Positions 1 to 4,789 of a DNA stretch of 5,399 nt are shown in pieces (positions within the stretch are counted from its first letter, which is position 1; each line of letters starts with the position of its first letter). The position numbers and the translations under genes are program-made. The stretch comes from RYN-433 sp036558265 (GTDB taxonomy: Bacteria > Planctomycetota > Phycisphaerae > Tepidisphaerales > Tepidisphaeraceae). The stretch is taken from assembly GCA_036558265.1 (NCBI GenBank), contig DATBFY010000065.1, forward strand, positions 1 through 5,399, in the 5' to 3' direction. The notes under the pieces are model-generated. The model was given only the letters and a program-made list of their open reading frames with translations. It did no database searches and was not told the DNA's origin.

Positions 1-167
1 AACCGATCCGTCACAACCGGAAATTCCCGGGACTGAGCAAATGATGCCACCGATGGTCGTTTTTATTACAAACGCCCGATGAGCCAGGCATGAGAGGCTG
101 CGCAAAGCGCACCTGGCCCGTGTGAATTGCGCGCGCGACAAAAAAGCCTGGCCCAATCACGCCATGA

Positions 168-190
168 GCGTTCGCCCGAGCGGGCAACGC
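168..190. other. GC-rich hairpin in the upstream non-coding region
   Basis: GCGTT-(C)-GCCC pairs with GGGC-AACGC around a GAGC tetraloop, giving nine base pairs with one bulged C. No run of T follows on either strand, so it is not a standard intrinsic terminator. It may end or stabilise a transcript from a gene left of the window. In positions 1-223 I see no other feature I can support; all three plus frames close by position 82. Confidence 0.3.
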
Positions 191-223
191 GGATATCGCA
201 GGTGCGATTTGCCAACGACCCCG

Positions 224-252
224 TTGGCGAGGCGTGCGCGCCGGCCGATAAT
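224..252 (+). promoter_or_regulatory. Candidate sigma70-type promoter for the cytochrome gene
   Basis: TTGGCG at 224-229 and GATAAT at 247-252 are separated by 17 bases. The -10 hexamer matches TATAAT at five of six positions and the -35 matches TTGACA at four of six. The predicted start point is near 259, which leaves a leader of about 29 bases before the ATG at 288. The AT-rich stretch 246-266 stands out from the surrounding GC-rich DNA. Confidence 0.45.
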
Positions 253-270
253 AGGATATCTTTATCCTGT
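251..270. promoter_or_regulatory. Inverted repeat over the predicted start of the cytochrome transcript
   Basis: ATAGGATA and TATCCTGT flank a 4-base centre (TCTT). Seven of the eight pairs are Watson-Crick and one is a G-T pair if read as RNA. The repeat begins inside the -10 hexamer and covers the predicted start point, the usual place for a repressor operator. It could instead form a short 5' hairpin in the mRNA. I do not recognise the binding protein. Confidence 0.4.
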
Positions 271-278
271 TCAGTGAG

Positions 279-287
279 AAAGGTGAT
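279..287 (+). promoter_or_regulatory. Ribosome binding site of the cytochrome gene
   Basis: AAAGGTGAT directly precedes the ATG at 288. AGGTGAT matches seven consecutive bases of the canonical anti-Shine-Dalgarno complement. The spacing from GG to the ATG is only four bases, shorter than usual, but it supports ATG 288 as the start. Confidence 0.55.
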
Positions 288-1259
288 ATGTCCCGCCAAA
301 TGCCGACCGACGCGATGCCGGCCGCCACGACCACGATCAACGCCAACGAGGAAGAAACGGGCCGCGCGCCGGCCAACCGCCGCGTGACGCAACGCCTGGG
401 CCTCGCATCGGTCCTTGGCGTGACGATACTCGCGCTGGTCTACTTCAGCTCGGGAGCCATCCGCGATCGTCACACCGACGGCGGCGTCGGCGCGGATGCG
501 CTCGCCGTGGTTCAGCCTCCGCTGCCGCCGCCACCCGTGGACCCGTCGCGAAACGTCGTCAGCCTGGAGCACGGCCTGACCGTCTACACCGCCAACTGCG
601 TGATCTGTCACGGCGCCGCCGGACTGGGCGACGGGCCGCAGGCGGCGCCGCTCGACCCCAAGCCGCGGAACTTCTCGTCGGGGTGGTTCAAGATCGGCAC
701 GACTCGCAGCGGCCTGCCGAGCGACGACGACCTGGCGGCCACGATCCGCCACGGGATGCTGCCGGCGGCGATGCCCCCGTGGGGGCAACTGACGGACGGT
801 GAGCAGCGGTCGCTGGCGCTGGCGGTGCGCCACCTGGCGATCGAGGGACGCATGGCGGACAAACTCAAACGCGACCCGGGCTTCGGACGCGACAAGGCGC
901 TGGCCCTCGCGCACGCGGCCCTGGACAGCGGGCCGGCGATCGTCCTGCCGCCAAAACCGACGAAGGTCGATTTGGAGCGCGGGAAGATCTTCTACCTGAA
1001 CAATTGCGCGGCCTGCCACGACCCCGACGGACGCGGCCGGCTCCGGGACGACCTGGTGGACAACGACGAGAATCCGATCAAGGCACGGGACTTCACGCGC
1101 GGCCAGTTCAAGGGAGGCGACACGCTGGAAGACATCGCCATGCGCATCACGCGCGGCATCCCCGGCAGTCCCATGCCCGCCAACCCGACCCTCGCGCCCG
1201 ACGACCTGTGGAACACGGCCGCGTACGTGCGCGCGTTTTTCGAGAACGCGGGGAAGTGA
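288..1259 (+). CDS. Membrane-anchored di-haem c-type cytochrome
   Basis: This 323-residue protein should carry electrons on the outer face of the cytoplasmic membrane. A hydrophilic cytoplasmic tail (1-36) is followed by one hydrophobic segment (about 37-54) that acts as an uncleaved anchor. Then comes a proline-rich linker (about 76-86) and two class I cytochrome c domains. Haem-binding motifs are CVICH at 104-108 and CAACH at 240-244. The likely sixth ligands are Met162 (AMPPW) and Met296 (SPMP). Both domains carry the sequence style of respiratory cytochromes that sit beside terminal oxidases or other reductases, but the partner complex lies outside the window. A strong Shine-Dalgarno-like sequence supports the ATG start. 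The gene converges on the Fur-like gene and does not share an operon with anything visible here. The cytochrome assignment is secure; the exact respiratory role is unknown. Confidence 0.93.
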   Translation: MSRQMPTDAMPAATTTINANEEETGRAPANRRVTQRLGLASVLGVTILALVYFSSGAIRDRHTDGGVGADALAVVQPPLPPPPVDPSRNVVSLEHGLTVYTANCVICHGAAGLGDGPQAAPLDPKPRNFSSGWFKIGTTRSGLPSDDDLAATIRHGMLPAAMPPWGQLTDGEQRSLALAVRHLAIEGRMADKLKRDPGFGRDKALALAHAALDSGPAIVLPPKPTKVDLERGKIFYLNNCAACHDPDGRGRLRDDLVDNDENPIKARDFTRGQFKGGDTLEDIAMRITRGIPGSPMPANPTLAPDDLWNTAAYVRAFFENAGK

Positions 1260-1272
1260 CGACGACCGGACC

Positions 1273-1506
1273 TCACGCAGCCGCTGGCGCGCCGGCGTCG
1301 CGTTTGGAGTTCACGCGCGATCCTTGAGCTGGCCGAACAATTTGGGCCGCCGCCGCGGCTGCGGCGACGACGGCGAGATACGAGATGACATCCGGGTGAA
1401 CGCCGCGCGCGACGCAGAAGCGCACGGCGCGATCGGCCGTTCGGCGGAATGCGGCGGCGATCGGTCGGCGCGAGCTGGGTGTGTAGGGTGTCTGCCCGGG
1501 CCCCAT
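1273..1506 (-). pseudogene. Probable truncated CDP-alcohol phosphatidyltransferase remnant
   Basis: The 77-residue reading frame contains an arginine-rich amphipathic start (residues 12-32), then ARGVHPDVIS and an alanine-rich hydrophobic run. This is how many CDP-alcohol phosphatidyltransferases begin: a short cytoplasmic helix, an R-x-G-V-x-P-(D/N)-x-(I/V)-S turn and the first membrane helix. The catalytic signature of the family (DG-x2-AR-x8-G-x3-D-x3-D) should follow about 20-30 residues later. Here the frame changes character (QIVRPAQG onward) and stops at 1273. The remaining 13 bases before the cytochrome stop codon cannot hold the rest of a roughly 200-residue enzyme. I therefore read it as a 5' gene fragment left after a deletion. 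There is no clear ribosome binding site before ATG 1506. In GC-rich DNA a chance frame with an alanine-rich stretch is a real alternative. Confidence 0.4.
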
Positions 1507-1533
1507 CGGGGTTCATCATACCCGTTCAGCGCT

Positions 1534-1549
1534 CGCCCGCCGCGGGGCG
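1534..1549 (-). other. Hairpin just after the stop codon of the Fur-like gene
   Basis: CGCCC and GGGCG pair over five bases with a six-base loop, directly next to the stop codon at 1550-1552. There is no U-tract on the minus strand, so if it helps to end transcription it would need Rho or another factor. The wider gap 1260-1549 also holds CGCCGC/GCGGCG and CCCC/GGGG pairings that are expected in such GC-rich DNA. Confidence 0.25.
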
Positions 1550-1993
1550 TCAGTCGTGGCACTTCGGGCAGGTGCCGTGGACGACGACCTCGGCGCAGCG
1601 GACGTCGTAGCGGCGACCGAGGCGGTTTCGGCGCAGCAGGTCCGGCGGGACGGGCAGCTCTTCCAGGCACTCGACGCCACCGCACTCGTCGCAGACGAAG
1701 TGGGCGTGGGGGTGTTCCGGACGCGCGTCGGGGCCGTGCGGGACGGCGGTCGTGGCGGGGGGCGGCGTGGTCGCGTAGCGCCAGGCGCCGTCCTCGCCGC
1801 GGACGCGGTGGAGCAGGTTGTGTTCGGCCAGCGTGTTGAGCGTGCGGTAGACGGTCACGGCGTCGGTATGGGGCCCCAGGCGCGCGATGACGTCGTTGGC
1901 CGCGAGCGGCTTGCGCGCCGCGGCCAGCCGCTGCAACACCGCGACGCGCACGGGGGTACGTCTAAGGCCCGCGCCGCGCAGCCGATCGCCCAT
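1550..1993 (-). CDS. Fur-superfamily metal-responsive repressor (Zur/Fur/PerR type)
   Basis: This 147-residue protein has the full length of the Fur family. The amino half is a winged helix-turn-helix; the recognition helix lies at about 44-60 (DAVTVYRTLNTLAEHNLL), typical of Fur/Zur. The carboxy half is the metal-binding and dimerisation domain. A structural zinc site is formed by C101-x2-C104 and C142-x2-C145, and His94, His96, His98 and His139 are candidate ligands of the sensory site. I chose ATG 1993 over an in-frame GTG at 2017, because GGGACGA sits at a reasonable distance before the ATG and the candidate promoter would start transcription almost on the GTG. The gene is divergent from an ABC operon with two shared palindromes between them, which suggests autoregulation and control of the operon. 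Zur is my first guess because of the neighbouring DUF3299/ABC set, but metal choice cannot be read from these residues. Confidence 0.92.
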   Translation of the reverse strand: MGDRLRGAGLRRTPVRVAVLQRLAAARKPLAANDVIARLGPHTDAVTVYRTLNTLAEHNLLHRVRGEDGAWRYATTPPPATTAVPHGPDARPEHPHAHFVCDECGGVECLEELPVPPDLLRRNRLGRRYDVRCAEVVVHGTCPKCHD

Positions 1994-2024
1994 GATGGGT
2001 TCGTCCCGGCGGTTCACGCACGCG

Positions 2025-2054
2025 ATCTTAACGGATCGCCCGGTCGTTTGTAAA
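2025..2054 (-). promoter_or_regulatory. Candidate promoter of the Fur-like gene
   Basis: On the minus strand TTTACA (2054-2049) and TAAGAT (2030-2025) are 18 bases apart. They match the sigma70 hexamers at five and four of six positions. The start point would be near 2018, giving a leader of about 25 bases before ATG 1993. The -35 hexamer directly abuts operator 1 (2055-2069). Confidence 0.4.
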
Positions 2055-2069
2055 TGCCAGTGACTTGCA
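2055..2069. promoter_or_regulatory. Operator 1: Fur-type 7-1-7 palindrome
   Basis: TGCCAGT-G-ACTTGCA is an imperfect palindrome with two seven-base half-sites around one central base, the classical Fur-family layout. Six of seven half-site positions are symmetric. It lies just upstream of the -35 of the ABC promoter and directly beside the -35 of the regulator promoter, so one bound dimer could block both. It differs from operator 2 only at the central base. Confidence 0.7.
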
Positions 2070-2070
2070 A

Positions 2071-2099
2071 TTGACGCGCTGGCCGGTCCGCCGTATTCT
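2071..2099 (+). promoter_or_regulatory. Promoter of the ABC transporter operon
   Basis: TTGACG at 2071-2076 and TATTCT at 2094-2099 are separated by exactly 17 bases. They match the sigma70 consensus at five and four of six positions. The predicted start point is about 2106, inside operator 2. The promoter is thus held between two identical-type operators. Confidence 0.65.
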
Positions 2100-2101
2100 C
2101 C

Positions 2102-2116
2102 TGCCAGTCACTTGCA
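2102..2116. promoter_or_regulatory. Operator 2: Fur-type 7-1-7 palindrome
   Basis: TGCCAGT-C-ACTTGCA repeats operator 1 in direct orientation with 14 of 15 bases equal. Centre-to-centre distance is 47 bases. It covers the predicted start point of the ABC operon, where a bound repressor would stop initiation. It also contains the TTG at 2112 of the longest ATPase reading frame, which argues against that TTG being the true start. Confidence 0.7.
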
Positions 2117-2135
2117 TTTATCTGCGTGGGGGCCC

Positions 2136-2999
2136 ATGCGCGACGGGGATCGTCACGCAACGAAAGGTTCGCGACCCGTGGCGCTGCACCTGGAGAACCT
2201 GAGGAAACAGTACGTCGGCCCCGACGGCAGCGTCGTGCCGGTCGTCGACATCGAGCGCCTCTCGATCGCCGACGGCGAGCAGGTCGCCCTGATCGGCTCG
2301 AGCGGCTCGGGCAAGACCACGCTGCTGCACATGATCGCCGGGATCGTGACGCCGGATGCGGGGAGGATCGTGTATGACCTTTCCGGCGTCCCCGCGGGCG
2401 GCGGCGGCGGCGGCGGCGGGAATGGCACCGCCGCCAGCCCATCGTCGAGCGTCCTGGACTACCGGCGCAGCGCACCGGAGTCCGCGCCGGTGGACATCGC
2501 CCGCCTGGACGAGGCCCGCCGCGACGTCTTCCGCGGGCGGCACGTCGGCTACATCTTCCAGACCCATCACCTGCTCAGTTCGTTCACGGCGCTCGAGAAC
2601 GTGCTCCTGGGAATGAGCTTCACCGGCCGCAAGCCCGATCCCGCCTGGGCCCGCCGGCTCCTCGACGAAGTGGGCCTCTCCACCCGGGCCGATTACAAGC
2701 CCGAAAAGCTCTCCGTCGGCCAGCAGCAGCGCGTCGCGGTGGCTCGTGCCCTGGCCAACCGTCCCACACTTGTCCTGGCCGACGAACCCACCGGCGCCCT
2801 GGACCCCGCCAACGCCCAACAGGTCCTCGACCTGATCCGCAAGCTCTGCGAGGAGGTCCGCGCCGCGCTGATCCTCGTCACCCACGACCTGGACATCGCC
2901 CACCAGTTCCCCCGCGTCCTCACCCTCTCCGACCTGAACCGCGCCACGACCTTGAGCCCAACGGCGCACCCCCTGACCCCACTAACAACTAACAACTGA
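2136..2999 (+). CDS. ABC transporter ATP-binding protein, MacB/LolD type
   Basis: This ATPase would drive the permease encoded directly downstream. All nucleotide-binding motifs are intact in the 287-residue form: Walker A GSSGSGKT (54-61), Q-loop Gln142 in YIFQTHHLL, signature LSVGQQQR (192-199), Walker B LVLADE (212-217, catalytic Glu217) and H-loop His250. Family members are about 225-235 residues. The excess comes from an insertion of about 37 residues (84-120) between Walker A and the Q-loop, with eight consecutive glycines, and from a longer start and tail. ATG 2136 is preceded only by a weak G-rich stretch; GTG 2178, giving MALHLENL, has GAAAGG upstream and fits the conserved start better, so the first 14 residues are uncertain. 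The TTG at 2112 lies in an operator and is unlikely. It is the first gene of the operator-controlled operon; its stop is six bases from the permease start. Confidence 0.93.
   Translation: MRDGDRHATKGSRPVALHLENLRKQYVGPDGSVVPVVDIERLSIADGEQVALIGSSGSGKTTLLHMIAGIVTPDAGRIVYDLSGVPAGGGGGGGGNGTAASPSSSVLDYRRSAPESAPVDIARLDEARRDVFRGRHVGYIFQTHHLLSSFTALENVLLGMSFTGRKPDPAWARRLLDEVGLSTRADYKPEKLSVGQQQRVAVARALANRPTLVLADEPTGALDPANAQQVLDLIRKLCEEVRAALILVTHDLDIAHQFPRVLTLSDLNRATTLSPTAHPLTPLTTNN
2397..2420 (+). repeat. GGC trinucleotide run inside the ATPase gene
   Basis: Seven GGC codons and one GGG encode eight glycines (residues 88-95). The run keeps the frame and forms the first part of the insertion between Walker A and the Q-loop. 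Such a run is prone to slippage, so its length may vary between strains. Confidence 0.85.
2456..2483. other. Palindrome inside the ATPase insertion
   Basis: GGACT-(A)-CCGG on the left pairs with CCGG-AGTCC on the right, with two further G-C pairs around an AGC loop. It lies wholly within the extra segment of the ATPase and is in frame. It may be a folded mRNA element, the trace of a small inserted palindrome, or chance in GC-rich DNA. Confidence 0.4.
2982..2995 (+). repeat. Heptamer tandem repeat at the end of the ATPase gene
   Basis: CTAACAA occurs twice in tandem and a third partial copy (CTGAC) carries the TGA stop of the ATPase. The 25 bases 2981-3005 are unusually AT-rich for this locus and lead directly into the permease start. 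Confidence 0.7.
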
Positions 3000-3005
3000 C
3001 TATTC

Positions 3006-4592
3006 GTGAACTTCTTCCAGATCATCCTCAAGCAGATGCGTCAGCGGTCGCTCTCGACCTGGCTGACCATGCTGTCGATCCTGCTCGGCGTCGCGCTGGC
3101 GGTCGCGATCCTGGTGCTCCGCCGCGAGGGGCAGAACCTCTTCGCCCAGAGCGATTTCGGCTACGACATCCTGATCGGCCCGCCCAAGGGCTCGCCGCTC
3201 CAGCTCACGCTCAACACCATCTACCACATGGACGTGAGTCCGGGCGTGATCCCGTATCAAATCTACGAGGACATGGCCCGCAAGGAAAAGCCCGTCACCG
3301 GCCATCCGGATTACCGCCCTTACGTCAAGATCGCCATCCCGTTCATGGTCGGCGACAGCTACAACGGCCGGCGGATCGTCGGCACGGCGCCGCAGATGTT
3401 CGGCTTCGATGATGAAGGCAAACCCGTGACCGGCCAGCGGTTCGAATACCGCCTGGGCAAGGGCTACGAGCTCGCCGCCGGGCGCGTCTTCAGCGCCCAC
3501 AAGTTCGAGGCCGTCATCGGCAGCGAGGTTGCCGAGAAGGAGCACCTGGCCGTCTACGACGACAAGCTCAGCGAAGGGCAGAACGAGAAGAACCACGCCA
3601 CCTTCCGCGCCACCCACGGCATGCCGGGTCCGAAGGAGACCCCCGACATCCACAAGCCCAAGTGGCACGTCGTCGGCATCCTCAAGCCCACCCACACCGC
3701 CAACGACCGCGTGCTCTTCGTCCCGATCGTCAGCCTCTATGCCATCGCCGATCATGAAAACGGCATGATCGAACAGGCGCTGCAACGGGCCAACATCAAC
3801 CCCGCCGCCATCCCGCCCGACCAGATCAACCAGGTGCTGACCAAGCTCGGCATCGACCCGCAGAAGGTTCCCGAGTCGATCAAGAAGAAGTTCAAGCTCC
3901 ACAACAAGCCGGCGGCGGTCAAGCCGGGCGAAGACCTGCTAAAGGACACGACGTCCAAGGCAGCGGTGAACACCGGCGAGGACGAGGACCCGTTTCACCT
4001 GGATGCCCAGGGCAACATCGTCCCGGACCTTCCGAAAGATGAGTGGGAGATCTCCGCGATCCTCGTGAAGAGCCGCGGGCCCTTCCAGGCCCAGCAGATC
4101 ATGTACAACTTCAAGGTGATCGACGACCGCGCAACCGCGATCAACCCGGCGAGCGTGATGCGGGAGTTCTTCAACACCTTCCTCGCCGGCAGCAGCAACA
4201 TCCTGCTCATCATTTCGGCGCTGGTGGTGGTCGTGGCCGCCGCGTCGATCATGACCAGCATCTATAATTCCGTCGCCGCACGACGCCGCGAGATCGCGAT
4301 CCTCCGCGCCCTGGGGGCGACCCGCCAGCGCATCCTGTCATTGATCTGCTTCGAGGCGGCATTGATCGGCCTGGTCGGCGGCGTGGTTGGGCTGATCGTG
4401 GGGCACCTGCTCAGCGGGGCGGGCTCGATCTACCTGCAGCAGACCATGGGCGAAGGCATCCATTGGCTGAGCTTCGACCGATATGAACTGCTGTTCCTGA
4501 TCGGCGTCGTGTTCATCGCGTTCCTGGCGGGGCTGGTGCCCGCGCTCAAGGCGTACACCACGCCGGTCGTCAATAATCTGGCGGTCACGTGA
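3006..4592 (+). CDS. ABC transporter permease, FtsX/MacB type
   Basis: This 528-residue membrane protein is the partner of the ATPase. It has the MacB/LolC layout: one helix near the start (about 17-38), a large extracytoplasmic domain (about 39-395) and three helices at the end (about 397-419, 445-469 and 494-512). The loop RRREIAILRALGATR (426-440) is the typical cytoplasmic coupling segment of FtsX domains. The segments YDILIGPPKG (53-62) and GDSYNGRRIVGT (116-127) resemble, as I recall, the permease of the Zur-regulated operon PA4063-PA4066. It is longer than that protein because of hydrophilic stretches at about 180-220 and 250-345, which include several histidines and acidic residues. 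The start is GTG 3006; no Shine-Dalgarno is visible and the ATPase stop is six bases upstream, so translation is probably coupled. It should act in the envelope on a lipid, protein or metal-linked cargo that cannot be named. Confidence 0.93.
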   Translation: MNFFQIILKQMRQRSLSTWLTMLSILLGVALAVAILVLRREGQNLFAQSDFGYDILIGPPKGSPLQLTLNTIYHMDVSPGVIPYQIYEDMARKEKPVTGHPDYRPYVKIAIPFMVGDSYNGRRIVGTAPQMFGFDDEGKPVTGQRFEYRLGKGYELAAGRVFSAHKFEAVIGSEVAEKEHLAVYDDKLSEGQNEKNHATFRATHGMPGPKETPDIHKPKWHVVGILKPTHTANDRVLFVPIVSLYAIADHENGMIEQALQRANINPAAIPPDQINQVLTKLGIDPQKVPESIKKKFKLHNKPAAVKPGEDLLKDTTSKAAVNTGEDEDPFHLDAQGNIVPDLPKDEWEISAILVKSRGPFQAQQIMYNFKVIDDRATAINPASVMREFFNTFLAGSSNILLIISALVVVVAAASIMTSIYNSVAARRREIAILRALGATRQRILSLICFEAALIGLVGGVVGLIVGHLLSGAGSIYLQQTMGEGIHWLSFDRYELLFLIGVVFIAFLAGLVPALKAYTTPVVNNLAVT

Positions 4593-4652
4593 TGGATGTA
4601 CGGAAAATGTATGGAACGGAGAATCCGTGCGGCAACGTCCGCTTGAAAGGAT

Positions 4653-4661
4653 TGCTATACT
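4653..4661 (+). promoter_or_regulatory. Extended -10 promoter candidate for the DUF3299 gene
   Basis: TGC-TATACT matches the extended -10 form (TGn before the hexamer) and five of six positions of TATAAT. A good -35 is missing at the expected distance, which extended -10 promoters tolerate. The start point would be near 4668, giving a leader of about 120 bases. No copy of the 7-1-7 operator is present here. Confidence 0.4.
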
Positions 4662-4695
4662 GATTTGCCTCACTTTCAGTTTTCCACCGATGCCG

Positions 4696-4719
4696 CCGCG
4701 ATGGCGAACCTCGTCGCGG
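4696..4719 (+). other. Leader hairpin 1 before the DUF3299 gene
   Basis: CCGCGA pairs with TCGCGG over six perfect base pairs and the stem extends inward through a few weaker pairs. There is no T-run after it. It may fold in the leader of the downstream gene or in an operon transcript reading through from the permease gene. Confidence 0.35.
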
Positions 4720-4743
4720 GATGGACAGTAAGATCAATGACTT

Positions 4744-4771
4744 GGGAAGGGCTCGATTTGCCCGTCTTCCC
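4744..4771 (+). other. Leader hairpin 2 close to the DUF3299 ribosome binding site
   Basis: GGGAAG pairs with CTTCCC, and GGC pairs with GCC inside it, with a 3-base bulge and a loop of about eight bases. It ends six bases before the Shine-Dalgarno at 4778, so it could affect access of ribosomes. It matches no riboswitch family that I recognise. Confidence 0.35.
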
Positions 4772-4777
4772 GCCAAT

Positions 4778-4782
4778 GGGAG
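4778..4782 (+). promoter_or_regulatory. Ribosome binding site of the DUF3299 gene
   Basis: GGGAG lies seven bases before ATG 4790, the best-spaced Shine-Dalgarno in the window. It fixes the start, which also gives a clean signal peptide. Confidence 0.6.
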
Positions 4783-4789
4783 TCGAACG

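Noticed and set aside
2..82. Open plus-strand frame at the left edge that could be the end of an upstream gene
   Set aside because: Only 26 codons, ending TGA at 80-82, with no recognisable family signal and alternative frames that close at similar positions.
83..152. GCCAGGC/GCCTGGC inverted repeat with a nearby A-run as a terminator
   Set aside because: The arms are 56 bases apart with competing inner pairings, and the A-run precedes the right arm, so it does not form a normal terminator on either strand.
66..1019. Long minus-strand frame opposite the cytochrome gene
   Set aside because: It is arginine-rich with no domain signal and lies antisense to a clear di-haem cytochrome; such shadow frames are common in GC-rich DNA.
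1349..1374. CGCCGC/GCGGCG hairpin as a bidirectional terminator between the convergent genes
   Set aside because: No T-run on either side, and such pairings are expected by chance in this GC-rich gap.
2112..2135. TTG start eight codons upstream for the ATPase
   Set aside because: The TTG lies within operator 2 and only about six bases after the predicted transcription start, with no ribosome binding site.
4592..4663. Small frame of 23 codons starting at an ATG that overlaps the permease stop (TGATG)
   Set aside because: No ribosome binding site, no hydrophobic or domain signal, and it spans the -10 candidate. Overlap at a stop codon alone is weak evidence.
4735..4746. CAATGACTTGGG as a third Fur-type operator before the DUF3299 gene
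   Set aside because: It resembles one half-site only; the other half lacks the TGCCAGT pattern, and it lies well downstream of the promoter candidate.
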